Translations under genes and position numbers: made by a program
NCBI GenBank assembly: GCA_047602465.1
Contig: JASGHF010000001.1
Coordinates: 1,550,001 to 1,614,000, forward strand
DNA: 64,000 nt
Source: JADZAI01 sp047602465
GTDB taxonomy: Bacteria; Pseudomonadota; Alphaproteobacteria; Micropepsales; Micropepsaceae
Direction: 5' to 3'
In this document: piece by piece, positions 51,395-60,223 of the stretch
Layout: every line of letters begins with the position of its first letter
Position numbering within the stretch: the first letter of the stretch is position 1
Notes under the pieces: model-generated
Seen by the model: only the letters and a program-made list of their open reading frames with translations
Database searches by the model: none
What the model was told of the DNA's origin: nothing

Positions 51395-52096
51395 TCAGGC
51401 GGCGGTTTCGACAAGGACGATCTCGGTGTCCTCCAGCGCCTTGATGGTGAGCGTGGCCTCGTCGCGGATCGCGGCGCCGTCGCGGGCATTCAGCGCCACG
51501 CCGTTGACCTCGATGCGGCCCGTCGCGGGGACGAGATAGGCCGAGCGGCCTTCGCCCAGCGCATAGTCCGCCGTTTCGCCGGCCTTGATGGTGGCGCCCG
51601 CCACCCGCGCATCGGTGCGGATGGGCAGCGCGTCGTCATCGCCGGCGATACCGCTGGCCAGCGTCACGAACTGGCCCGCGCGGTCGCCCTTGGGGAAAGG
51701 CTTGGCGCCCCACGCGGGCTGGCCGCCGCGCGTGGTCGGCTCGATCCAGATCTGGAAGATGCGGGTGGTCTCGTCTTCCAGATTGTATTCGGCGTGGCGG
51801 ATGCCCGTGCCGGCGCTCATCACCTGGACGTCGCCCGCGACCGTGCGGCCCTGATTGCCGAGCGAATCCTGGTGGGTGATCGCCCCTTCGCGGACATAGG
51901 TGATGATCTCCATGTCGGCGTGCGGGTGCGGCGGGAAGCCGGATTTGGCGGCGATCTCGTCGTCGTTCCAGACCCGAAGCGGGCCCCAGCCCATGTTTTT
52001 CGGGTCGTAATAGCTGGCGAACGAGAAGTGGTGCCTGGCCTTCAGCCAGCCGTGGTCGGCGCCGCCCAGCGTCTCGAAAGGTTTGCGGATGATCAT
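51395..52096 (-). CDS. Pirin family protein
   Basis: A 233-residue bicupin. The metal ligands are visible as HPHADMEIITY (two His) and GIRHAEYN (His, Glu). Start MIIRKPFETL is preferred to a longer frame. Bacterial pirins include quercetin 2,3-dioxygenases such as YhhW; the substrate here is unknown. Pairing with wrbA and a divergent LysR gene suggests a response to quinones or flavonoid-like aromatics. Confidence 0.92.
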   Translation of the reverse strand: MIIRKPFETLGGADHGWLKARHHFSFASYYDPKNMGWGPLRVWNDDEIAAKSGFPPHPHADMEIITYVREGAITHQDSLGNQGRTVAGDVQVMSAGTGIRHAEYNLEDETTRIFQIWIEPTTRGGQPAWGAKPFPKGDRAGQFVTLASGIAGDDDALPIRTDARVAGATIKAGETADYALGEGRSAYLVPATGRIEVNGVALNARDGAAIRDEATLTIKALEDTEIVLVETAA

Positions 52097-52172
52097 GTGA
52101 TTTATCTCCCGTTGCCGGTCGCCCGGCGTTGCTGGACAGGAAGATAGGGATCGCCATAGGATCAAAAAGAGA

Positions 52173-52188
52173 AACTCTGGAAAGAGTT
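52173..52188. promoter_or_regulatory. Perfect dyad in the LysR-pirin gap
   Basis: AACTCT-GGAA-AGAGTT is a 16-bp perfect inverted repeat about 20 bases before the LysR start and 77 bases from the pirin start. It is a good candidate site for the LysR protein, acting on itself and on pirin-wrbA. Confidence 0.5.
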
Positions 52189-52207
52189 CGTTTCGGGATT
52201 TGCGCTC

Positions 52208-53128
52208 ATGAAATTACCCGATCTGGAAGCTCTCGCGCTGTTCGCGAAAGTCGCGGAATCCGGCGCATTCGTGCGGGCGGCGCGTGATCTGGGGGTCTCC
52301 AAGGCAACGCTTTCCAAAGCCGTGACGCGGCTGGAAACCCGGCTGGGCACGCGGCTGTTCCACCGAACCTCGCGCCAGCTCTCGTTGACCGAGGCAGGGC
52401 GCGGCGTGCTGGCCGGGGCGCGCGATATGCTGGCCGCCGGCGAAGCCGCCGAGGCGCAGGCGATGGACGGCGCCAGCGCGCCGCGCGGGCAGGTGCGGCT
52501 GGCGGGACCGATGTCGTTCGGCCTCGCCTATATGGCGCCGGCCCTGCCTGCGTTTCTGGCGCGGTTTCCCGATGTGACGGTGGATTTGAGCCTCAGCGAC
52601 CAGACGGTCGATCTGGTGGCGGGCGGGTTCGACCTGGCGCTCAGGATCGGGGCGCTGGCGGATTCATCGCTGGTCGCAAGACGTCTGTGCGATGTGCCGC
52701 GTTATGTGGTGGCCGCCCCGTCCTATCTGACGGCGCACGGCGCGCCGCAGCATCCGCGCGAGCTGAGCAGCCATGCCTGCCTGACCTATGCCTATCTGGC
52801 GACGCCCGATATCTGGCGCTTCACCGGGCCGGACGGCGAGGAGGTGGCGGCGCGGCCGGGCGTGCGGATGCAGGCCAACAACGCCGACGCGCTGTTGCCC
52901 GCCCTGATCGCCGGACAGGGGATCGCGCTGATGCCGGATTTCGTGGTGTGGCACCATCTGCGCGATGGCCGGGTGAAAGCGATCCTGACCGATTGGGCGA
53001 TGCCGCCGATCGGCCTGCATCTGGTGATGCCGCCGGGCGGCCACCGCCCTGCCCGCGTGAACGCGCTGATCGAATTTCTGGTCGACACCTTCGCCGGCGC
53101 ACCTTGGCGGCAGGCGAAAACGCGCTGA
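52208..53128 (+). CDS. LysR family transcriptional regulator
   Basis: A 306-residue LTTR. The N-terminal HTH runs PDLEALALFAKVAESGAFV to GTRLFHRTSRQLSLTEAG; the C-terminal effector domain has the typical GQVRLAGPMSFG start and the VDLSLSDQTVDLVAGGFDLALRIG segment of the AaeR/CrgA-like group. Divergent to pirin-wrbA across 111 bases, so it likely controls them in response to an aromatic or quinone ligand. Confidence 0.92.
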   Translation: MKLPDLEALALFAKVAESGAFVRAARDLGVSKATLSKAVTRLETRLGTRLFHRTSRQLSLTEAGRGVLAGARDMLAAGEAAEAQAMDGASAPRGQVRLAGPMSFGLAYMAPALPAFLARFPDVTVDLSLSDQTVDLVAGGFDLALRIGALADSSLVARRLCDVPRYVVAAPSYLTAHGAPQHPRELSSHACLTYAYLATPDIWRFTGPDGEEVAARPGVRMQANNADALLPALIAGQGIALMPDFVVWHHLRDGRVKAILTDWAMPPIGLHLVMPPGGHRPARVNALIEFLVDTFAGAPWRQAKTR

Positions 53129-53183
53129 TTCAAAACGCAGATTCAGGGCGCTTGACTCAAGTCCCGGGGAGGGGGCTGAATAA

Positions 53184-53198
53184 GAACGAAAAGTGAAC
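53184..53198. promoter_or_regulatory. Alphaproteobacterial LexA box (SOS operator)
   Basis: GAAC-N7-GAAC, i.e. GTTC-N7-GTTC on the other strand, the direct-repeat LexA target known from alphaproteobacteria. It lies just before imuA and just downstream of a TTGACT (-35 at 53152), where bound LexA would block the mutasome operon. Confidence 0.85.
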
Positions 53199-53205
53199 AT
53201 TGAAA

Positions 53206-53982
53206 ATGACTGTCCCGCAGCACCTTCTCGACCAGATGAGCCGCCTCACCGTCGCGGCGCGACCGGCTGAGCGCGTGTCGCTGGGGGCGGCGGAGATCGA
53301 TGGGACGCTGTCGGGCGGGCTGAAACTCGGGGCGTTGCATGAGGTGTATGCGGCATCCGGCGCCGACGCAGGCGCGGCAGCAGGTTTTGCGCTGGGCCTC
53401 GTGCAGCGGGCGGCCAGAGGGCGGCCCATCCTGTGGGCGCGGCAGGACATGCTGGATGTCGAAACCGGGCCGATCCATGCGCCTGGCCTTCTGGAGCTGG
53501 GGATCGCGCCGGATAGCGTGGTGATGGTGCGCGGCCGCGATGCGGACGACGTCCTGAAAGCCGGTGAAGACGCGGCGCGATGCAAAGGCCTGGGCGCCGT
53601 GCTGATCGAGCCGTGGGGCGCATCCCCGGCGGTCAACCTCACCACGAGCCGCCGGCTGGGCCTGGCGGCCGCCGCATCCGGCGTGACGGCGATCATGCTG
53701 CGTATCGCGGCGGCGCCTGTTCCCAGCGCTGCGGAGACACGGTGGCGTGTCGCGGCGGCGCCTTCGCATTGGCTGGAGGCGGAGGCGCCCGGCCATCCTT
53801 CTTTCAACGTGACCTTGCTGCGCCACCGCGGCGGCGCAGCCGGCGAGACCTGGTGCGTGGAGTGGCGCCGTGACGGATATGTTTTCGAATCCCGGCGCGC
53901 AGCAGAGACGCCGCTATCTCGCCCTGTGGTTCCCGTTCTTTCCGGCAGAACGCCAGAAACGGTATTGCGGCGTACAGGATGA
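53206..53982 (+). CDS. imuA: ImuA, RecA-like SOS mutagenesis protein
   Basis: About 258 residues. It is a RecA/SulA-fold protein without a proper Walker A (LGALHEVYAASGADAGAAAGFALG replaces it), as expected for ImuA. LWARQDMLDVETGPIHAPGL and LLRHRGGAAGETWCVEW are family-like. ImuA recruits ImuB and DnaE2 for error-prone lesion bypass. Starts at TTG 53200 or ATG 53236 are alternatives. Its tail overlaps imuB by 113 bases in another frame, longer than usual. Confidence 0.88.
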   Translation: MTVPQHLLDQMSRLTVAARPAERVSLGAAEIDGTLSGGLKLGALHEVYAASGADAGAAAGFALGLVQRAARGRPILWARQDMLDVETGPIHAPGLLELGIAPDSVVMVRGRDADDVLKAGEDAARCKGLGAVLIEPWGASPAVNLTTSRRLGLAAAASGVTAIMLRIAAAPVPSAAETRWRVAAAPSHWLEAEAPGHPSFNVTLLRHRGGAAGETWCVEWRRDGYVFESRRAAETPLSRPVVPVLSGRTPETVLRRTG

Positions 53983-55423
53983 GCCGCTGGTCCTGGCCGG
54001 GAAGGCCGGGAACGCCTTGCATCTTACGGCCGTCAGCCGCCTGGCGGCGGGACTTGGCATCACGCCCGGCATCGCGCTTGCGGATGCGCGGGCGAGCTTT
54101 CCGCAGCTGAATGTCGTCGATGCCGACCGCGAAGGCGACGCGGCCCTGCTGCGGAAGCTCGCCGCATGGGCCGATCGTTTCACGCCTCTGGTGGCGCTGA
54201 GCGGGCAGGACGGATTGCTGCTCGACATCACGGGCTGCGCCGGATTGTTCGGCGGCGAGGCATCGCTGCGCCGCATGGCGATGCAGAGCCTGACGCAATT
54301 CGGGTTCAGCACGCGCGCGAGCATTGCCGGAACGCCCGACGCCGCCGAGGCGCTCGCGCGGTTCGGCCGGGTCGCGATCGTACCGGAGGGCAAGGATGCG
54401 GCCGCGACCGCAAATCTTCCCATCATGGCGCTGAATGCCGGCGAGGATGCGATGCGCGCATTGCGGCGGGCGGGGCTGAGGCAGATCGGCGATCTTGCGG
54501 CGCGTGCGCCGGCCGCCTTCACGGCGCGTTTCGGACGCGGGCTTGTCACGCGGCTGGGGCGTATCTGCGGACATGAGGACCGGCGTTTGACGCCCCTGCG
54601 CCCGCCCCCGCCATGCCGCGCAGACCGGCGCTTTGCCGAGCCGCTGGCCAGTGCGGCGGCGCTTGAGGAGGTTCTCGGCGGGCTGCTGGACGAGGCCGCC
54701 GCAGAACTGGAGCGGCGCGGGCTGGGCGGCCAGACTTTCGAGGTCAGCTTTTTCCGAAGCGATGGCGATATCCGGCGCATCGGCGTGGCGACAGGCCGGC
54801 CATCGCGCGATGTCATCTTCATCCGAAAACTGTTCGCCGAGCGCATGGGGACGCTGGCGGACCCGATCGATCCCGGCTTCGGGTTCGACGCCATGCGCCT
54901 GAGCGTCATCCATACGGCGCCCCTGGGGGCGGCGCAGGCGGATTTCGTCAAGCCGCCGGATGAGACGGCGCTGGCGGACCTCATCGCCCGGCTCTCCGTG
55001 CGCTTTGGCCAGGCGCGCGTTCAGGGCTTCGCGCCCGAAGACACGCATATGCCCGAACGCGCGGCGCGCCGTGTCGATGCCCTGACGATCAAAAAGACGC
55101 CATGGACGCCGCCCGAACGGTACGAGCCGCCGCTGCGTCCGCTTCACATGTTCGATCCGCCACGCCCCATCACGGTGATGGCCGGCCTGCCGGACGACCC
55201 GCCCCGTTTCTTCATATGGCGGCGCCGCCAGCACATGCTCGCGGCCATCGAGGGGCCTGAGCGGATCGCGCCGGAATGGTGGCGACAGAACGAGGAAACC
55301 CTGACGCGCGACTATTACCGGGTGGAGGATCGCGAGGGGCGGCGGTTCTGGATCTATCGCCGCGGCATCAACGACCGCGAGACGCCGAACGCCGACTGGT
55401 TTCTGCACGGGCTGTTCGCATGA
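53870..55423 (+). CDS. imuB: ImuB, Y-family polymerase-like protein
   Basis: A 517-residue protein starting at GTG (MTDMF) or the ATG three codons later. It has the DinB/UmuC fold (YLALWFPFFPAERQK, then TAVSRLAAGLGI), but the catalytic acids of true Y-family polymerases are not seen: the D-x-D/SxDE positions are replaced (LLDITGCAGLFGGE is retained as structure). ImuB acts as the adaptor between ImuA, DnaE2 and the beta clamp. ATGA overlap with dnaE2. Confidence 0.92.
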   Translation: MTDMFSNPGAQQRRRYLALWFPFFPAERQKRYCGVQDEPLVLAGKAGNALHLTAVSRLAAGLGITPGIALADARASFPQLNVVDADREGDAALLRKLAAWADRFTPLVALSGQDGLLLDITGCAGLFGGEASLRRMAMQSLTQFGFSTRASIAGTPDAAEALARFGRVAIVPEGKDAAATANLPIMALNAGEDAMRALRRAGLRQIGDLAARAPAAFTARFGRGLVTRLGRICGHEDRRLTPLRPPPPCRADRRFAEPLASAAALEEVLGGLLDEAAAELERRGLGGQTFEVSFFRSDGDIRRIGVATGRPSRDVIFIRKLFAERMGTLADPIDPGFGFDAMRLSVIHTAPLGAAQADFVKPPDETALADLIARLSVRFGQARVQGFAPEDTHMPERAARRVDALTIKKTPWTPPERYEPPLRPLHMFDPPRPITVMAGLPDDPPRFFIWRRRQHMLAAIEGPERIAPEWWRQNEETLTRDYYRVEDREGRRFWIYRRGINDRETPNADWFLHGLFA

Positions 55424-58400
55424 CACGGTTCGCCGAGATGGGGGCGGCGACGAACTATTCGTTCCTGCGCGGCGCGTCCTCGCCGCAGGACATGGTGCTG
55501 AAAGCGCTGCTGCTTGGGTATGAAGGCATCGGCATCGCCGACCGCAACACGGTCGCGGGCGTGGTGCGCGCATATGCGGCCCTTTGCGATCTGCGCGAAG
55601 AGGGACTACCGGGGCAGGAAAAAATCCGCGAGGGCGGCTCTCCCGGCGAGTTTCGCTGGCAGGCGCATTCGGCCGAAGCCGGACTGGATGCGGCTTTTGT
55701 CAAAGACGCCGCCCTTCGTTTCAAGCTGGCGGTCGGGACGCGCTTCGCATTCACCGACGGCACGCCCGATATCCTCGCCTACCCGGAAGACAGAGACGGA
55801 TGGGCGCGCATCTGCCGGCTTCTGACGCTGGGCAACATGCGGGGGCAGAAAGGCGAATGCCTGCTGCATCGCGCCGATCTTCTGGCCGATACGCGCGGGC
55901 TGCTTCTGATCGCCATGCCGCCGCCGGCGGGAGGCGATGAGACCTATCTCGGCGCGTTACGCGAGGCCGCCGCCGGACGTCTGTGGCTCGGTGCGCGCAT
56001 GCCGCGCCAGGGCGACGACCGGCGGCGTCTCTCGCAGCTTCTGCGCACCGGGACGCGGTTCCGCATTCCGCTCATCGCCACCAACGACGCGCTTTACGCA
56101 TCGCTTGAGGCGCGCGATCTGCAGGACATACTGACATGCATCCGCGAGGGGACGACGATCGCGGCGGCCGGGCGCAGGCTTGAGGCCAACGCCGAACGGC
56201 ATCTTTTGCATCCCGGCGAAATGGCGCGCCTGTTCACCGGCTTGCCGGAGGCCGTCAGCGAGAGCGTCGATCTGCTGGCGCGGATCGATTTCTCGCTGGG
56301 GCAGCTGAAATACGAATATCCCGACGAGCCGGTGCCACCGGGGTGGGAGGCGCAGCCCTGGCTGGAGAAGCTGACCTGGAGCTGCGCGGAGATACGCTAT
56401 CCGGACGGGATTCCTGCGAAGGTCTCCGGCCTGCTTATCGAAGAACTCGCCCTTATCGAGAAGCTGGATTACGCGCGTTATTTTCTGACGATCTACGATC
56501 TGGTCCGCTTCGCCGAAAACAAGCGCATCCTCTGTCAGGGGCGCGGGTCTGCCGCGAACTCCGCCGTCTGCTACGTTCTGGGGATCACCGCGATCGATCC
56601 GGGCGAGCATGAGGTTCTGTTCGCGCGGTTCATTTCGACCGAGCGCAAGGAGCCGCCCGATATCGACGTCGATTTCGAGCACGAGCGGCGCGAAGAGGTG
56701 ATCCAGCACATCTATGAAAAATACGGCCGGCACCGGGCCGGGATCGCCGCCACCGTCATCTCATACCGCTCGCGCAGCGCCATTCGCGATGTCGGGAAGG
56801 CATTGGGGCTGAGCGACGACGTGACGGCGCGTATCGCCAACCTGCAATGGGGAAGCTGGGATGAGATTACCGGCGCGCAGGTAACGCAATCCGGACTCGA
56901 ACCCGGAAATCCCGTTATCGAACGCGCCATTCGCCTGGCGCAGCGCCTGAAAGGGTTTCCGCGCCACCTGTCGCAGCATGTCGGCGGCTTCGTGCTGGCG
57001 CGCGGGCGGCTGGACGAGATGGTTCCCATCGGCAACGCGGCGATGGAGAAGCGCACGTTCATCGAATGGAACAAGGACGACATCGATGCGCTGGGGCTGA
57101 TGAAGGTCGATGTTCTGGCGCTCGGCATGCTGACCTGCATCCGCAAGGCTTTCGATCTGATGGAGGCGCACGAGAAACGGCCGATGCGGCTTTACGACGT
57201 GCCGCAGAACGACGCCGCGACCTACGACATGCTGTGCGCCGGCGATTCCATCGGCGTCTTCCAGGTGGAGAGCCGCGCGCAGATCAACATGCTGCCGCGC
57301 CTGAAGCCGCGCAAACTCTATGATCTCGTCGTGCAGGTCGCGATCGTGCGGCCCGGCCCCATACAGGGGAACATGGTCCATCCCTATCTCAAGCGGCGCA
57401 ACATGGAGGAAGAGGTCGTCTATCCGGCGCCGGCGCCCGAACACGGGCCGCCCGACGAGCTTCACAAGGTTCTGGGCGAGACGATGGGCGTGCCGCTGTT
57501 TCAGGAGCAGGCGATGCGGCTGGCCATCGTCGCAGCGAAATTCACGGACGCCGAAGCCAATGGCCTGCGCCGCGCGATGGCGACATTCCGCAATGTCGGA
57601 ACGATCGGAAAATATGAGCGGAAATTCGTCGATGGGATGAGCGCGCGCGGATACGATCCTGAATTCGCGCAGCGTTGCTTCGACCAGATCAAGGGGTTCG
57701 GCAGTTATGGCTTCCCCGAAAGCCACGCGGCTTCGTTCGCGCTGCTCGCCTATGCGTCGTCATGGATCAAACGCCACCACCCGGCGGCGTTCGCGTGCGC
57801 GTTGCTGAATTCGCAGCCCATGGGCTTCTATGCGCCGGCGCAGATCGTCCAGGATGCGCGCGAGCATGGGGTGGAGGTTCTGCCGGCCGATGTGGCGGCG
57901 AGCCATTGGGACAATACGCTGGAGGGCGTGAGAGAGACGGGCGGCGATCCCCCGCCCAGACTGCGCCTTGGATTCCGCCAGATCGACGGGTTCAGCGAAG
58001 CCTGGGCGGCGGCCATCGTGACGGCGCGCGATGCGGCGCCCATACACGATGTGGAGCGGCTGCAGCGCGTGGCGGCATTGCCCGCGAAAGCGATGCGGCT
58101 GCTGGCCGATGCCGATGCATTGCGTTCGACAGGGCTGGACCGGCACGATGGCCTGTGGGCCGTCCGGCGGCTGCCGGGCAGCGAATCCCTGCCGCTGTTC
58201 GCGGCCAGCGCGGCGCAGGAGCTGGGCGTGGAGGAGGATGCGCGCCTGCCCGTCATGGAGCTGGGCGAACATATCGTCGCCGACTATCAGATGACGCGGC
58301 TGTCCCTGAAAGGACATCCGATGCAGCTGCTGCGCGCGCGGATGCGGGCCGAGCGCATTCTGAGCTGCGTTGAGGCCAACGGCGCGAAAGACGGCGCGCG

Positions 58401-58773
58401 GGTGCGCGTGGCGGGCGTCGTTCTGGTGCGGCAGCGGCCCGGCAAGGGCAATGCGATCTTCATCACGCTGGAAGACGAGACGGGCATCGTGAATGCGTTG
58501 CTGTGGGCGCGGCAGTTCGAGCAGTTCCGGCGCGATGTGATGATGGCGCGGCTGATGGTGGTGACGGGCCGCATCCAGCGCAGCAAGGAGGGCGTCGTCC
58601 ACCTGATGGCCGAGCATATCGCGGAACGGAACGACGATCTCGATACGCTGTCCGAGGCGCATCTGGCGTCCATCGAGCTGACGCGCGCGGACGAGTTTGC
58701 GCATCCGCGGGCCCCGCGCGGGCGGCATCCGCGCGATGCGCGCGTGGTCGTGAAGTCGCGCGACTTCCACTGA
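55420..58773 (+). CDS. dnaE2: Error-prone DNA polymerase III alpha subunit
   Basis: A 1117-residue C-family polymerase. The PHP domain starts ATNYSFLRGASSPQDM, the palm carries the catalytic acids in PPDIDVDFEHERRE, the fingers follow with GRGSAANSAVCYVLG, and the C-terminal OB domain includes RVRVAGVVLVRQRPG and FITLEDETG. Length and motif set indicate DnaE2 rather than replicative DnaE1. It extends damaged templates under SOS control with ImuA and ImuB. Start chosen by overlap with imuB. Confidence 0.96.
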   Translation: MTRFAEMGAATNYSFLRGASSPQDMVLKALLLGYEGIGIADRNTVAGVVRAYAALCDLREEGLPGQEKIREGGSPGEFRWQAHSAEAGLDAAFVKDAALRFKLAVGTRFAFTDGTPDILAYPEDRDGWARICRLLTLGNMRGQKGECLLHRADLLADTRGLLLIAMPPPAGGDETYLGALREAAAGRLWLGARMPRQGDDRRRLSQLLRTGTRFRIPLIATNDALYASLEARDLQDILTCIREGTTIAAAGRRLEANAERHLLHPGEMARLFTGLPEAVSESVDLLARIDFSLGQLKYEYPDEPVPPGWEAQPWLEKLTWSCAEIRYPDGIPAKVSGLLIEELALIEKLDYARYFLTIYDLVRFAENKRILCQGRGSAANSAVCYVLGITAIDPGEHEVLFARFISTERKEPPDIDVDFEHERREEVIQHIYEKYGRHRAGIAATVISYRSRSAIRDVGKALGLSDDVTARIANLQWGSWDEITGAQVTQSGLEPGNPVIERAIRLAQRLKGFPRHLSQHVGGFVLARGRLDEMVPIGNAAMEKRTFIEWNKDDIDALGLMKVDVLALGMLTCIRKAFDLMEAHEKRPMRLYDVPQNDAATYDMLCAGDSIGVFQVESRAQINMLPRLKPRKLYDLVVQVAIVRPGPIQGNMVHPYLKRRNMEEEVVYPAPAPEHGPPDELHKVLGETMGVPLFQEQAMRLAIVAAKFTDAEANGLRRAMATFRNVGTIGKYERKFVDGMSARGYDPEFAQRCFDQIKGFGSYGFPESHAASFALLAYASSWIKRHHPAAFACALLNSQPMGFYAPAQIVQDAREHGVEVLPADVAASHWDNTLEGVRETGGDPPPRLRLGFRQIDGFSEAWAAAIVTARDAAPIHDVERLQRVAALPAKAMRLLADADALRSTGLDRHDGLWAVRRLPGSESLPLFAASAAQELGVEEDARLPVMELGEHIVADYQMTRLSLKGHPMQLLRARMRAERILSCVEANGAKDGARVRVAGVVLVRQRPGKGNAIFITLEDETGIVNALLWARQFEQFRRDVMMARLMVVTGRIQRSKEGVVHLMAEHIAERNDDLDTLSEAHLASIELTRADEFAHPRAPRGRHPRDARVVVKSRDFH

Positions 58774-58788
58774 CCGGGATGGCGAAAC

Positions 58789-60042
58789 CTATTCCAGGGT
58801 CGCGTAGGCGGTGCCGCGGTCGGCGGCGCGCCTGGCGCCGAGCGCATCCGACGCCGCGATGAGATCGGCGACGAACGCCTCCATATGGCCGGTATTCGCG
58901 TAGCTGACGGTCGCGTGCAGCGACTCCGGCGGCCCCTGACGGTCGAGATACCAGCCTTTCGCCAGCATCGCATCGCCCAGCGCGAACATGTCGATCTGCC
59001 GCGAAGATGCGGGATCGGCCGTGAAGGCGACGAGATGGAGATTGCCCTGACCCAGCACGTGCAGACCGTCGATGGCGGCGATGGCGGCGCGCATCGCATC
59101 GGCATTGGCGAGCGTCGCGGCCGTGCGTTCAAGATATCCTTCGATGCCGAGATGGCGCATCACCGCCCACGCCGCCGCCATGGGCAGGCCGGAGCGCGTG
59201 CCCTGGAGATTGGGCGAGGCATAGAAGCCGCCGAGCCAGTCGTCGAACATGAAGGTCTGCCAGGCGCGAAGCGCCTTGTCGCGGTAGAGAACGACCGAGG
59301 CGCCCTTGGGCGCGTAGCCGAGCTTGTGGATGTCGGCGGACATCGAGGTGACGCCCGGCACGCGGAAATCCCACGGCGGTACATCACGGCCGAGCCTTTC
59401 CGCGAAGGGCAGCACGAAGCCGCCCATGCAGGCATCGACATGGCAGTTGGCCCCGATTTCCGACGCGAGCGCGGCAATGGCGGGAATATCGTCGATGACG
59501 CCTTGCGGGTATTGCGGCGCGGAGCCGACGACGAGAACGGTGTTGGGCGTGATGGCGGCGGCCATGGCGGCGATATCGGCGGTCCAGTCGTCCTTCACCG
59601 GCGTCTTCACCGCCTTCATGCCGAACATATGCGCGGATTTGTGGAAAGCGGCGTGCGCGCTTTCGGCCAGAACGATTTCGGGCGCGGTGACGTCGCGTTC
59701 CTTCGCGCCGCGCTCGCGCGCCGCAAGAACGGCGCACTGGATGGATTCCGTGCCGCCGCTGGTCATGAAGCCGGCCGCGCCGGCTGGCGCGTTCACCAGA
59801 TCCGCCGTCCAGCCGACCACCTCGCTTTGAATCTGGCCGAGCGAGGGGAAGGCTTTGGTGTTGAGGGCGTTCTCGTGGAGATAGAGGGCGGCGGCGCGTT
59901 CCGCGACCTCATGCACCGAGGGGCCGCCGTCATAGACGAGGCTGAACGTGCGGCCTTCGTTCCAGCGCACATCCCTGGTGCGCTTGGCGATGAGTTCGGC
60001 CATGACGGCGTCGGCGGGCTGGCCTTGATGGGGCAGAGACAT
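58789..60042 (-). CDS. PLP-dependent group II decarboxylase, sphingosine-1-phosphate lyase-like
   Basis: A 417-residue fold-type I enzyme from MSLPHQGQPA; an earlier ATG adds 15 unconserved residues. GGTESIQCAVLAAR is the PLP phosphate region, HVDACMGGFVLPF holds the Asp contacting the pyridine N, and SADIHKLGYAPKGASVV contains the PLP Lys. H-K-L/Y-G-Y-A-P-K-G is the signature of S1P lyases, which cleave phosphosphingoid bases to an aldehyde plus phosphoethanolamine. The eukaryotic membrane anchor is absent. Divergent from ssuD. Confidence 0.85.
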   Translation of the reverse strand: MSLPHQGQPADAVMAELIAKRTRDVRWNEGRTFSLVYDGGPSVHEVAERAAALYLHENALNTKAFPSLGQIQSEVVGWTADLVNAPAGAAGFMTSGGTESIQCAVLAARERGAKERDVTAPEIVLAESAHAAFHKSAHMFGMKAVKTPVKDDWTADIAAMAAAITPNTVLVVGSAPQYPQGVIDDIPAIAALASEIGANCHVDACMGGFVLPFAERLGRDVPPWDFRVPGVTSMSADIHKLGYAPKGASVVLYRDKALRAWQTFMFDDWLGGFYASPNLQGTRSGLPMAAAWAVMRHLGIEGYLERTAATLANADAMRAAIAAIDGLHVLGQGNLHLVAFTADPASSRQIDMFALGDAMLAKGWYLDRQGPPESLHATVSYANTGHMEAFVADLIAASDALGARRAADRGTAYATLE

Positions 60043-60160
60043 GATCGGTCCGGACAGGTTGCCCCGGAAGCCTAATGCGCGGGGCATGGCTTGCCTATAC
60101 GGCCTGTCCAGCGCCGCGGCGGGATCGATGCCGCGCGGCTAAACCCTCAGTTCAATCGGG

Positions 60161-60173
60161 GTGAATTGTTCAC
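60161..60173. promoter_or_regulatory. Short perfect dyad upstream of ssuD
   Basis: GTGAA-TTG-TTCAC lies 50 bases before the ssuD start in the gap shared with the PLP-lyase gene. It may be an operator; nothing identifies the regulator. Confidence 0.35.
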
Positions 60174-60223
60174 GAAGCGGCGCGGCGCCCAGACTCCCGG
60201 TCAAAGTCACGAGGAGTTCCGGC

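Noticed and set aside
53804..55573. 589-codon open frame opposite imuB
   Set aside because: Antisense shadow; the imuA-imuB-dnaE2 order and motifs establish the coding strand.
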